Assembly: GCA_021401465.1 (NCBI GenBank)
Contig: JADDMT010000003.1
Location: 186,001-250,000 of the forward strand
Direction: 5' to 3'
Source: Teratosphaeria epicoccoides
Lineage: Eukaryota; Ascomycota; Dothideomycetes; Mycosphaerellales; Teratosphaeriaceae
Length of the DNA stretch: 64,000 bases
Numbering within the stretch: the first letter of the stretch is position 1; the number at the start of each line of letters is the position of its first letter. The notes under the pieces were generated by a model. It searched no databases and was not told where the DNA came from. It saw nothing but the letters and a program-made list of their open reading frames with translations. Below are positions 31,071 through 43,100 of this stretch, piece after piece. A program made the translations under genes and the position numbers.

Positions 31071-32490
31071 TCATTGCTTGTCCTCAGATTGTCTTCGCTG
31101 CTTTGAGCATTTATCGTGTGCCAAATGTCCGTTTCGGGCTGTCGTTCTAGTAAATTCTGCGCCGCATTTTGGGCAGTACGACTTGGCTGCGGAGCCAGAC
31201 TTCTCTCTCTGGTGTCGTAAAAGGTTGCTGAATGTGGAAAATTGTCGGCCATTGCAGCCATGCTCCCAGCACTGTGGTTTTGGTCGTTGGTTGAGGACCC
31301 TTATAGCTGCATCGGTTCCGAGGGGTTTGGCTAACACCTCGCCGACATTGCTGCCAACGAATGGTGATGGATAGCTCACGCTTTGTGTTGAGGGATATAG
31401 TTGAGATTGCGCAGGAGTTGCTGAAGAGTACGGGGACTCGTACGATGCAGAGTCGTACATGGAAGGTAGCCTTCTCGAATCAGCCGAAAGAATCATGACA
31501 GATTGGCACATTTCTAACTGACCTTGATGCGCTTGTATTGTACTGTGACAATGAGCGCGGATTAGGCGAGCCACCGAGATGCGGTGATGGCAACGGACTC
31601 TGAATGAGACCACTGATTGACGGAATTGTTTGTCCCGGACCCATTGAGTATGGCGTACTTTGCTGCGGCTCGTAAGGATTGCTGATCCGACGATAGCTTT
31701 GATCAAACGTCGCCTCTGCGCTGCCCACTGGAGGTAGTCCGGAATGTCGTCGACCGATTGTAGACGCCTCTGACACCATCTTACTTTGATAAAGCGATGG
31801 GCTCGAAGACATAGAGTGCGAATATATCGTGCTTGCACTAGCCGCTGTGGGTTGCGACATGCGCATTGGGGGGATGTAGTTCTGCTCCATGCCGCAACCT
31901 AGCAAAGTCAGACCAGCCACATGAATGATCGCGCGTTTACGTACTATCGGCTTCGTCGTAACCTGATCCGTACTGCGAGGGAAGCAAGTATCCTAAAGAG
32001 CTATAGACGCATTAACGAACGCTTGGCGTGGCTGGTTCATGGTAGCTGACCTCATTTCCGTCGTTGCAGTCGGCTGATCGATGTCGAAGTCTTGCACACA
32101 GCTCCCAACAACTGCCGTTGGTTCGTCGTCGAATTCGATCGACACAGCTGGAATGCCTGACTCCGAGTGAGGCGGAGTTGGCGCTGTCCAGGCAGGAAAA
32201 GTGTCGATGGACGCTTCGTCATATACGGATTGTGGTTCCGGTGAGTGTTGCGGAGTGATCCAGTGTATGCCAGCCGACGGCACAAGGGGCTGAGCGACGA
32301 TGTCTGCAGCCTGATCAAGTGCCAGTCGATGCAGGCGGTCGGCGTGCGAGGCTGATACCGATCGTGCCCGCTCAACGGTCCGCTTTCGGATGGCGCCGTG
32401 ACTGTCGACACTCTGAAAGGAGAAGCCACTGCCTGTTCGAGCCCGCGATGGGCAAACAGATGACTGGAAGTGAGGTGAGTCCATGGCCAT
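31071..32490 (-). CDS. C2H2-type zinc-finger transcription factor, four exons
   Basis: Reading down the minus strand, the exons are 32490-32051, 32000-31945, 31898-31523 and 31473-31071 (424 residues). Introns are 46-50 bp and all phases are consistent. Splicing creates the continuous stretch MSSLGYLLPSQYGSGYDEAD, then SCGMEQNYIPPMRMSQ. The N-terminal 300 residues are Ser/Pro/Gln-rich and probably disordered. The C-terminus holds paired zinc-finger elements: CWEHGCNGRQFSTFSNLLRH (C-x4-C, with no canonical last His), then CPKCGAEFTRTTARNGHLAHDKC (C-x2-C-x12-H-x3-H). I recall this finger pair from regulators widespread in filamentous ascomycetes, mostly uncharacterised. A 41-bp 5'-UTR intron (32535-32495) with a CTGAC branch is likely. 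An upstream ATG at 32556 would be out of frame after splicing. Confidence 0.85.
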
Positions 32491-35400
32491 GACCCTGACA
32501 GGGGTAACAAAGTCAGAGGTAGAGAAAGTCCTTACTTCAGGATCACCTGCTCCCACGGGATGTGGACTATGATATACACGGTACTGCAGGCCAAATAACC
32601 ATCACTAGGACCCGCATTAGAGAGTCTGATCGCTTTTAGCACCCTGTCTGCGCCTTGGGGCTGGTGGACACATTATAAAGGTCAACCTTGAGGACCAACA
32701 GAGCGCCATCCACGAACGTGCTAGTGCGCCTGGCTAGAGTTCTGGAGGATCACACCCTGGTTCTGGCACCTCATACTGCGCGGCACGGAATCTACGGACT
32801 CTCCGCCCCCCACAAGCAGAGATCTCCATGCCTGGAAAGCGCTATGAGTCCTATGACAAGCCTCTTTGATGGAGTATTCGCCGACAACCCGCCAGCTGGG
32901 CGTGGAGGCTTCATCGGTGTGAGGGCGTGGTGACCCAAACGCCGCGTAGACCGGTGGCCGTTGCTGTGTGAGGTTGCTTGAAGGTATTGCATAACCATAT
33001 AAACGCGATCAGCCGCACATCATCAGGTCACCGAATCATCGGCAACCAAGGGTGCGAGCATTCTATTTCTGCCCACCATTATTGCGCGCAGGTAAAAGTC
33101 AGCCCTCAGGTGGAGCAGAGGGGGAGCATAACGGGCTAAAAGATACAAGCACAGGCCAGCGAGATCGTAGCGATGAACCCGACATCAGAAGGCCGCATAA
33201 TTGGTCAGCGACTCTTGCAGGGCACGCGTTTCATCCATGATCGTGTTATCATGCTCTTGATCTTTTCCAACTTCATGAGGTCAAGCAGAGTTTGACAGTG
33301 CGTCATCATACTTAGCACCAAGCGCCATTTGGGGCTTGCGCCTCCACGATGCCTTAGGCTGATACTTTTCTTAGAACTCCAAGCAGTTGATCTAGTCGAC
33401 GATCCGGCGTCAAGGTAGTCAAAGAGACCGTACGGATGATCAGTCTGTATGTGAAATCTCGTTGAACGCAAGGGCATTGCCGAGGGAGTTCGTCGCTGGC
33501 TGACTATGTCGCTTCAGGCTGATCTTCGCGTGGAGCCAACTTGGACGAATGAGAATCGAGAATCTGAACAGTTGCGGGGCGGGGCGGCCAATAGGCAGAT
33601 CGGCATCTTTCAACACCATTTGCGTACTTCCTCCCGCTCAGGAAAGTTCAGACCCTTCGCTCAAGTCACCGCAAACATGTGTCACAGCAGAGCGTAAGGG
33701 TCAGCCGGTCAGATCAGGTCAGATCAGGTAGGCACCCAGCCGCGCCAGATGTGCGATCTGATTCGGTCGTCGGAGAGCTGCCAATCATCGGATTGCTAGA
33801 GATGTCGATCCGAAGGCTGTGAAGCGAAGAGTCAGGGCTCCACCTCTGGCCCTAGCCCGCCATGTGCGAGCATGTGTTACACTCCGCGAAGCCTCGAGAT
33901 CTTCACGCACCGCCGAACGCAAATCTTGCTTAGCTCACCAGCACGCTGACCACATGGGCGTTCAACTCAGAACATGGCACTTGGACGCACCAGCATGCAA
34001 TCCGAGCTGCAAGCCGCTCTGTAGAGTGTCAAGTTCAAGCTGCAGATGCCATCTCCCGCTCACTCAAGGCTTCACAAACCAATGCCGCCTTGAGATCTGT
34101 GTGCGAAGGACCCGTAGTATTATTAATACTTGTCGACTACATGTAACCGGGCCTCGCAGCGAAGATATCTTCACTCGCTTGCTCAAACGCAATCCATGAC
34201 TCGGTCAGGCGCAAATTCACAACGTCTGGCTGGCAGCTGCGTACGTCGCAGCCTTTCTCATTTTACATACTTGCTGTGGAACGGCAAGAGAAAGAAGGCG
34301 TCCATCAAGTGTTACATCGGTCTCGCTTGTCAACACAGCTGAAACCAATCGGGTGCTTTGCAGGACACGTTACCACCCTCGCAATCGCAGCGTCCGCAGT
34401 AATGACAGAGGCGTCGTCTACGCTCGATGCAGTCAGGTTGTCACAATTGCGCTCAGCTTTCTGAGATCGAGAATCATCCGAAATTGCCTGCGCTGATTCA
34501 AGCGTCGCCTTAACCTGCTCTGGAATTGCGTGACTTCACAACGACGATTTCTGGTCTGGCCCTCCGGAAGTACTTGTGTTGGTGCTGACGCGCGGCCTCC
34601 TCGAAGGCCTACTCGCAGTCGTCAAGGTTACATGAAGACGTCCACTACGTCAAACACCTCGTTGCACCTCGTGGGAGCTTGCGGACAAGGCCCACAAGCA
34701 TCCTGCGCGGATCTTCGGAAGGGAGGAGCCGGACCCTCCCCAGGAATCGCAAGGCGTTTGACCTCGGGCTGCGGATGACGTCCCCAAAAGAGGCATTTCA
34801 AACGGAAGTCGCTTTATAGAACCAAGAGGTAATGATCGATCAAGCCTTGTTGACCGAAGACCGTGGCCGGACAGGACAGGCTTTCATGAAACATTCTTCC
34901 AGGAGGTAATGACAAAGGAGCAGATGATGGTGATCCAGTTTGGGAACCAGCCCTACCTCAACAGCACGCTAAAGACTTCTGCCAACAATGATAATGTCCA
35001 AACTGTCCATCCTCGTCGAGCCAATGATTGCTTGAGCTGCAAGCTGCTGCCCGGCGAGACCAAGAAGAGATACGAAATGACAAGTGACTCTTGAGTCCTG
35101 CCCCGTAACCCCTGTCGGCAGCACGCAGTGCTTCTCAGCCTTTCATAATAATGTAGGGGACCACTTCCGGACCGTTAGAAATGGCTGCGCGGCGTAGCAA
35201 GATCTCTCGCTTCCTGCACGATAAACACTGATTCTTGCTATGGGCCAGCATGCCGCCGTTGGCTCCTTCAAACACGGCATTGACCTCGCAGCCAAAGGTC
35301 GGCAGCTGGGCAATGCACGAACCTGGCATGGGTGAGTCGCGCTGCGTTGCGAATGCGAGGGCTTGGGATACGTTCATAATTTTAGCGATGGGTATCAGCA

Positions 35401-36444
35401 GCAACCGTCCGGCCTCAAGGACCGGCCTCAAATCACACGGATCTGGAAACCGGCGCACAATGACTTGTCATAACTCGTGCCTATAGATCTGCACTTCGAT
35501 CAAATAATGACTGCTGTCGAGACTCGAGAACCACCGTTCGCTCGGGATCTGGCAAGCACTGCCAAAGCCAATTGGCTTCGAAACCGGGAATTCTGAGCGC
35601 CACTAGATGGCAGCATCTGCACAACGACGCTGCCAACCTGTCGCGCGCATGACGTGAAACAATGGCGATAAAGTCAAATCCAATTTTCGGGAATGTCATG
35701 CTTGGACGACAGATTTGGGATATGTTGTCACTGGTGTTGTTTACCGTCTTCGCTCACATGTAGATGGTAATTCGCCCTGATCGTCTGCGGTCCCACAGTC
35801 ATGATGGTCGCATACGCCCTGTGTCCTGAAACGGCCGCGTGGAGCAATCTTTGTTCTCAGTGTGCGGACCAACCGGTCAGGTCTGGGATCTGGGAGGTCA
35901 CATATTTATTATAGCCGGGTCAAGACCATGGCAAGACCTATTTGTTTCAGGGGTTGACCTTACAACTGCCTAGATTGACGACAGTCATGCGATTCGTGGC
36001 CCTCTACTTCGCCAGTTCGACGGTGTACTTCTCTCGACTTTGATCTCAAAAATAAAACTTCCTCAATGGGTAGACCTCTCAACCTCACGATAGTGACCTC
36101 TTCATTGCGACGCCAGTGTCCTGGCTTGAACGCTGACCTCTCGGTCCCGAAACGGTCGCATTCCAACTCGAACAGGACCTTTGTTCTCAATGCGTACATA
36201 GTGACATCGGATATGTCTTCCAATGCTCTCTGATATGACCTCGACTGCCAAAGTTCGACATGCAGTCCTCCATAATGGCTCTCGTTTCGCTGATCAATCT
36301 CGATTTTGGCACTGAGAGGCCTGCCGTGTGCACGGGGTCTGTCATAAACGTACAGCAGCTGCACATGTGTTGATCCGTCTAAGCCCAGTGGTCAACTCGG
36401 TGCCAGAATGTGGTTTCGACCTTCAGGCTCCGACAGCAAGATTC
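32491..36444. other. 4-kb region without a supportable gene
   Basis: This is the largest gap in the window. The left edge holds the C2H2 promoter and a likely 5'-UTR intron. Several minus-strand frames sit close together at 35135-35699 and 35960-36380. The last is open for about 140 codons, contains no ATG at its start and encodes a polar sequence (YVYDRPRAHGRPLSAKIEID) that I do not recognise. These may be decayed remnants or chance. A plus-strand frame at 34909-35094 (61 codons) is equally unsupported. No tRNA, transposase or LTR is evident. Confidence 0.35.
33707..33726. repeat. 10-bp tandem repeat
   Basis: GGTCAGATCA occurs twice in direct succession, followed by a partial third copy (GGT). 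It is short and of unknown significance. Confidence 0.7.
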
Positions 36445-37115
36445 CTAGAACATTCTCTCCCTCAGAAAGCGCTCCACTAATGGTTTAAAGTGTCCCCTCA
36501 GCACCACATGCTTATTGACTGGGTTTACCACCGCCTCCTTCTCACTCAACCCCAAATAATGGCTGACAGCATTTCTGAGCTCCTGCGGACTGCCATCCAC
36601 ATTCTTTATCCGCGTCTGCTTCAAGCTGCCGCCTCGCTTCGTCTCTGTATATACTGGCAGTTCCTGCTGTCTCGACCTGCTCACAAAGTAGGGAAGATTA
36701 GGCGCGCACTCCTCGGCAGGCAATGGCTCGACGGGGTCAAAGGTAAGTCTTTGTCGCTCGACGGGATTGTGTGTCCGGTGTCGAGTCGGGTATGGGCGGT
36801 CCTTGCGAGGATACGATGTCCGATGCGAAGCTCGCGATTCTTTGGGACGTGGCAGAGAGGTCATGTGTTCAGGCGGGTAGACATGCGAGGCTTCGCGGGA
36901 GGCGACGAGGTTTGGATCTACACCACATTGGAACGCATCAGCCATGAGTTCTACGGATTGTTTTGTTCCAATGTCTTACCCTCTGCTTTTATTGCCTGCT
37001 TTGACTGCTGGTGACATTTTGAGGTGGTGGAGAAGCGGAAGAAGTGGCGCACTGTCGATGGCCTCGGTAGAGCTAAGGGTCGCAGGAAAGGCATGAAGGG
37101 CGCTGTCGATGCCAT
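36445..37115 (-). CDS. IMG2: mitochondrial large-subunit ribosomal protein mL49 (Img2)
   Basis: Exon 1 (37115-36980) and exon 2 (36917-36445) are joined across a 62-bp intron (GTAAGA..GTGTAG, branch CTGAT), giving 202 residues. Exon 1 encodes a basic, Ser/Arg-rich presequence (PFLRPLALPRPSTVRHFFRF) typical of mitochondrial import. The C-terminal half carries the mL49 core: LPYFVSRSRQQELPVYTETK, RGGSLKQTRIKNVDG, ELRNAVSHYLGL and HVVLRGHFKPLVERFLRERMF. mL49 is a mitochondria-specific component of the large mitoribosomal subunit. The gene is divergent from eIF3e with 169 bases between start codons. Confidence 0.95.
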
Positions 37116-37284
37116 CTTATGCTTTTGGTCGTATGTCAGTGCGAAGTGATAGTCCTCAAGTTCGCAGACCCTCTCCCGAAGCTCCGAGCCAAGACTTTGA
37201 TGCCCCCCACCCGACATCCAAATAATCTCGAAGTAGACACAGCCAACACCAGAACATCTACACAAACGTCTACGCACCACCGCA
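37116..37284. promoter_or_regulatory. 169-bp divergent promoter between mL49 and eIF3e
   Basis: Two translation-apparatus genes start in opposite directions from this short interval, so their promoters overlap. No TATA box is seen. The eIF3e-proximal part is CA-rich (CACAAACGTC, CACCGCAATG). Confidence 0.5.
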
Positions 37285-38677
37285 ATGATGGCCGATGTCC
37301 AGACAAATGGCGTGATGGATATCGTCAAGGAATACAGCATCCTCCCGCGACTCGTGCAAAACCTCGACCGACATCTTGTCTTTCCGCTGCTCAATTTCGT
37401 GGAGGAGAACACACCGGAAGATGAGGACATTACCGACATCACCAAGCTGAAATATGCGCTCCTCAAGCAGACCAACATGTGTGATTTTGTCGGCGATCTA
37501 CACGCGCAGATCAACGGCCTGAGTGAGAGACACGCCGAGTTCACGACACAGCGGGAGCAAGTCTTCGCTAAGCGCGAAAAGTTCGAGGAGGAGACGCAGA
37601 AGCTGCTGGATTTGCTGGGCGATGCGGACGTCGTGGCCAACTTCCGGTCCGACAAGGAGCAGAACCTGAAGTACCTGAAGGAGAACCATGACGTGACGGG
37701 CGAGATGGTAGAGCAGGTCTACGAGTATGGCCAGTTTGAGTACAGCTGCGGCGACTACAACCACGCTTCCGAGCTGCTGCAATACTACCGCGTGCTGTCC
37801 ACCGACAACGAGCGCGTGAACGCGGCTACGTGGGGCAAGTTGGCGAGCGATATTCTGAGCACGAATTGGGAAGCCGCGATGGAGGAGATCACAAAAGTTC
37901 GGGAGAGCATAGATACGCGTCTATTCAACAACCCGCTTGCACAGCTTCAGCACAGGACATGGCTCCTTCACTGGTCGTTGTTCCCGTTCTTCAACCACGA
38001 GCCCGCTCGGGAGACCCTCACGGACATGTTCCTCTCACAAAACTACATCAACACTATCCAAACATCCTGCCCATGGATTTTGCGATATTTGGCTGCTGCG
38101 ATCATCACAAACAGAAGCAGACCTGGCAGCAAGAGCAATCTCATCTACGGCAACTACCAGAAGCAGCTGAAGGATTTGGTTCGCGTCGTGAGGCAGGAGG
38201 GCTACGAGTACACAGATCCAGTGACTGGTTTCTTGAAGGCGCTGTATGTCGACTTCGACTTCGAGGAGGCGCAAAAGAAGCTCGGCGAGGCAGATTTGAT
38301 TCTACGCAACGACTTCTTCCTGGCGGCCTCTGCCGACTCTTTTCTTGACGCTGCTCGCCACCTGATTTCAGAGTCATACTGCAAGATTCACCAGCGAATT
38401 GATATCAAGTATGTACAATTCCAATCGCGAGGCAAACGAAGATGAGCACTGACAAAAAATCAGGGACCTCTCGACCCGCCTTGGCCTCTCTAGTGACGAG
38501 GGCGAGAAATGGATTGTCAACTTGATCCGTGATACGCGCGTGGATGCCAAGATCGACTACACAGCCGGCACCGTCATCATGAACCACCCACCACAGAGTG
38601 TATACCAACAAGTCATCGAGAGGACGAAAGGTGGTTTCTTCCGGACGCAAGTCCTTAGCGCGGCGGTCGCGAGATAG
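37285..38677 (+). CDS. INT6: eukaryotic translation initiation factor 3 subunit E (Int6)
   Basis: Exon 1 is 37285-38408, the intron 38409-38463 (55 bp, GTATGT..AATCAG, branch CTGAC) and exon 2 38464-38677. The product is 445 residues, the standard eIF3e length. The N-terminus (YSILPRLVQNLDRHLVFPLL, LLKQTNMCDFVGDL) and the central YGQFEYSCGDYNHASELL are diagnostic. The PCI domain lies at about residues 240-410 (LLHWSLFPFFNHEPARE) and ends in the winged-helix part (IVNLIRDTRVDAKIDY, VIMNHPPQSVYQQVIERTKG). eIF3e belongs to the PCI/MPN core of eIF3 that recruits mRNA to the 40S subunit. It is lost in budding yeast but normal in filamentous fungi. Confidence 0.97.
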
Positions 38678-38721
38678 GATCTTGAGACTGCGCATTACAG
38701 TGCTGAGATTGTATATGCCTT

Positions 38722-38967
38722 TCACGACGCGCCGATCAATGGTGGCGAGAAGGCGAATGATAGAAAGAGCTTCAGAAGGCAAGACAGTGGGAAGGCCAGG
38801 GCGAAGAGTCCCGAGAGGGAGGCAAATTGGGTGCCCAAATGGTTGAGCGGCGCGAGTGCATAGATGAGCATTGGCTGGCGTTTGAGGCGCTTGAACAGCG
38901 GCCGGCGGATGAAAGATTGCTGCTGTAGGCGGTCGGCTATGCGGCTGGCTCGGCCGTGAAGTGCCAT
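38722..38967 (-). CDS. possible small membrane protein, antisense to the eIF3e 3' flank
   Basis: An 81-codon ATG frame begins MALHGRASRIADRLQQQSF, has a basic middle (FKRLKRQP) and a hydrophobic C-terminal segment (LFALAFPLSCLLKLFLSFAF). I recognise no family. Its codons are strongly biased to C-ending forms (CTC, TTC, ATC, GCC, CGC), as in the real genes around it and unlike most shadow frames here, which is why I list it. Its stop lies 44 bp from the eIF3e stop, so the two transcripts would overlap tail-to-tail. It could be a mitochondrial or ER small membrane protein, or a chance frame in a GC-rich 3' flank. Confidence 0.4.
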   Translation of the reverse strand: MALHGRASRIADRLQQQSFIRRPLFKRLKRQPMLIYALAPLNHLGTQFASLSGLFALAFPLSCLLKLFLSFAFSPPLIGAS

Positions 38968-40123
38968 TTGTTTACGGCGAGGGCCGGTAGAGCCGAGGGT
39001 CGGGGATCAATGCAATGAACATTCTGAGCAGTGACCTCATCATTCCGGCTGTCAGCCTGTCGACTGCTGTGAAGCTATCCACCGTTTCATTGAGCCCCTG
39101 ATCGTGGTCTTGAGATGTCAATCGTCAGAATTGATTCAACCGCCCGTCCCACATCTCGCAGCAGTCTGAATGGGCCACTTCAAAACACACCTTGTGATCT
39201 GGCCAACTGGATCTGTTCGCATGGACAGCAAGAATGTTGTCTCGACGAGCGCGGCGGAAACAACAGCTCTACCGTAAACACAGGTGCGCAAGCTTCAAGA
39301 GCAGATCTCACAGGTCCTGGAAAGGGTTAGCTATTCAGACAAGAACAACCAGTAGTGCAGCGGACCCACTTCGGCCTCCCACGAATACAAGATTATATCC
39401 AACCTTGATGATCCCCACCCTAATCAAGCGAAATGGTCACAAATAAAATCCAGACTCAGGAGCGGAAGCGTAGAGTGGTCGACTTTGTTTCCTTGGCTAG
39501 TCAAGCATGGTTAGTCTCGTTTTTTGCCTGATTTGAGTCAGGATTGATTGAGGGGATGAGGTGGTCTCTGGTTCGAGGTTGGTGGGAATGGGAGGTGGGA
39601 GGTCGATCAATGGCGGTGATGTCTTTGCACGATTTGTTCATGGTAGTTCGATGATTGCGTGAAATTGTCTCTTGGGCATCGTCATACGAAGTTCGTTTAT
39701 TACCTAGACTTGGCAATCGAAAGCAGAAGTAGGTAGCGATCCAGCAAGCTTGCCTAGAATTCTTTCTGCCGCGGAATTTGCACCACATTTGCGTCTTCTT
39801 CTTCAATGTGCCTGCCTTGCATACCAGGTACTTGATACCTCTCTTGCAGGATTCGCAAATATTGGGCGGACCATCTTACAGTCGCGACCATCAATGTGAC
39901 TCTCGATGTGTATTGGTGTTTTCAGCTCTTGGGACAGGCGGCTGGTGCCTAATGCAGGACGCCCATATATATCCGCAGCACGGGGAGGGTATGCTTCAGA
40001 TTCCTACATCAGTCGTGGCTCTACGCAGGCACTCTTGCGTTTGCTACCAAGGCAGCAAGACTTGGCTCTACCACTCAGCCGTCGCGTGCACTTCCCATAT
40101 CGTACAGACCTCCTCGCCCAGCC
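38968..40123. other. intergenic region before the exportin gene 3' end
   Basis: Short frames on both strands (for example a 101-codon minus frame at 39501-39806) show no domains. The sequence between about 39300 and 39800 is relatively AT-rich. Nothing further can be supported. Confidence 0.4.
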
Positions 40124-43100
40124 TCAGCCCTCGCCGAACATGTTGGTCAGCCCCTCTAGATTCTCTTCGCCTCCCCTGTGAATCCCAGACCTCTGCTCCA
40201 CCTCCATCGTATACTTATCCAGCCCATCCGGCTTCTTCGCTTTGGCACCGCCACGGATAGAGATCTTACCAGCTTCATACATACTCACACCTCTGACACC
40301 CTCCAACAACTCAAGCACAAGACTCCTCTGCGTTCGTTCCGAGCTCGCCTTGGCGATCTTCGCCACCGCCCTCTCGACCTCATCGCGACCCATGTTGGGC
40401 AGCGACAGCAACACTTCTTTCGGCGTAGGAGTCAAAGGGCAGCAGAGCGACAGGATCTGAGCGATGAACGCTGCCAGGTCTTTCTGAAGATCAGCGAAAT
40501 ATGGCTCGTTGAGGCTGGTGATGCTCGCTTTCAGTACTTCAGAGCAGATGAACTCTCGAACTTGCGGTGCCGGGGCGGAGTCGCTGGTGAACTGAGGCAG
40601 GATGGAGCGGAAGACGCGAGCGATGGTAGAGACACAGCGAGTGTCGCGTATGCGAAGAGCGTGAGTGCAAAAAACAAGCATGGGTTCTAAGATCTCTTGG
40701 TTGTTGAGGACAACTTTGGCCAGCGCATCCTTCGATTGTGCGTGGCCATTTGTCGACGGACCGCCATTCGAGCTTTGATGCTGCTGCTGTTGCTGCTGCC
40801 TATCGAACTCCAGCAGGAACGGCACGAACGACACCATCGCGTACGTCAATTGCCGGAGCACACTCTCCGAACGCATCTCATCGCCCAGCTCATCGTGTTC
40901 GCCAGCCTTCTCATCTTCTGCCGCAGCGATCGCCGCCCACTCCGCCGAGATCTTTACGTCCAAGCTGACGAAGAGCTGCTTCAACACAGGCGGCAGGAAG
41001 CTGCTCCTGTGTTTCGGAGGGCATCTCTGCACCAAGCCGGTGGTGAGATTGATGATTGGATGCAGGTGATTCGCACTCAATGCTGCAGCATCTGAGAATA
41101 GCGCCTCTGCTAATGGAATCGCGAGATCGGTTAGGCCGTAGAACTGCTCGTCAAATTTCGTCAATAAGTATAACACGTGGTACCCTTGCTCGCGGACTCC
41201 ACGCATAGTGCCGCGAACCACGCTCGCGAAGCCTTCATAGCTGGCCTTGCTGCCACTTATGCGCTTGTAAAACTCATCCTTGCTTTCGTTGGATATGCCG
41301 GACTGCCAGAACCGATCCTGCAGTGTCCTCTTCACCACATACTGTAGCTCCTCAGGCAGGTGCGACCAGTTCCGCATCTGATGGAAGGCTTGCGCCTGCC
41401 TCAGCATCTGCAACAGACTCGGCAATATGACAGGGATGAGCGAAGACCAGAGCGTGCATGCTATCTCAGCTTGTTCGGAACCAGCTTGCAACTTCTCAGT
41501 CGCAGCAGCGAGCAGGCTTTTTGTCATCCTCAACGGCATCCGGTCACCCGCTTCCCTGATTTCGTTCTGCCTAGCCTTGCCAGCATCATCAAGCTGATGA
41601 GCCGACCAGTCTTGTATCTGATCGAACCGATACGACTTGTAGAAATTTGGTAGATCTCTCATGCCCAGCGCTGCGCAGAAGTTCCCTAGGCTCTGCACTG
41701 AGGCGATAAGGCTCATGTCTGACCATGCGTCGTAGACGGGTCGCAGCATTTGTTCCAGTCTATCCATGCGCTGCCGAGGCTCAATACCGGGCGCACGGTG
41801 GATGACCATGAAAAGAAAGGCTTTCGATCCCCATACCAATCGCGGATCATCCTTGTGTCGCTGGGCGAGTTCTTCAATCCGTGGTGCCAGCTCTTGATAC
41901 ACCTCAAGCAGCTCCGGTGCAAATGCTAGAGCAAGTTTCTGGAGCTCTAGTATCCTCCAGCCTTCAAAACTTTTGACAGCGTCTGAAAAGGTTGTACATT
42001 CTGGCTGATCATCAATCCTCATCGTAAATAACCTCTGTACAATGAGCAGCACGAATCCTGTATCTTTCTTCACGGCTCTCAGTACCGAGACCAGTGTCTG
42101 CAGGACCTGCGCAGCGACTTGTGGATCATCAATCTCCACCCCAACGATGCCTTGGCTCCATTCCTGTAATGCTTGTGCCGCGGTTGCCAGATCGCGTTGC
42201 GCTTTCGTGTACAGTAGATCATCATGTGATAGCGCCGATACGTCCTGCGTCCATAGCTGAAACCCTTTGAGAGCCGCAGCGACCACATTAAACTCTGCAT
42301 CAAATCGCAGCACGGCCAGCGAGTCCTTGCTATACGAGCTTGCCTCAAATCCTCGAGCGGAAGTGTAAGGACCCGACTGTAGCAGACCACTCATCCCATC
42401 CAACACATGCTGCAACGCCTCTAATGGTCTACTCCTCGCAATCGCCTGTATAATGCTTGTGCAATATCTCCTGTAATTCCCAAGAAATGCATGACGTTCG
42501 GGTATCGTATCAAAGTCTTCGTCTAGAAACTGCTGAACATCGTCGCCCGCACCCAAGGGCAGGTTTTCGTATCTCAGTAATCTCTCTGAACATGTCTGGA
42601 TCAGAGTTCCAAGTGCTTGCAGTACGACATCGATAATTGAAGCTTCGGTGACAGCCATCATCTTACTCCATGAGTGCAGCACTGGGATAGAAATCACCAG
42701 GCTCTTGGACTGCAGAACGTATATGAGGAGGTCAAAGAAGGCAGGCAGGTCAAGCTTGCTAGCTTCTTCCGACTCCGCAAGCACCAGATGCGGGTGAAGA
42801 GCCACATTGTTTGCCAGCACAGACAGCACTTCACTCATCTTCTTCTGCATTGTGTACTTCTCATCGTCCTCTCCAGGTCCAGAAGCTGTCCGCTCGTATA
42901 ACCGTTTCATCACAGCAACGCGATCCGGTCGGGAAGCTGACCGCTGCAAAGTCGTCCACGCGTCGTGCCAATGCGTGCCGTACGGTCGACTGAGCAGCAC
43001 GTATAGCGTTTCTGCAGCGGCATTTTGCAGTGCGACATCATCGGTGTTGAATGGCACAAAGCAGCAATCCACGCACTTCGCGTCAACTGCGGCTCTCAAG

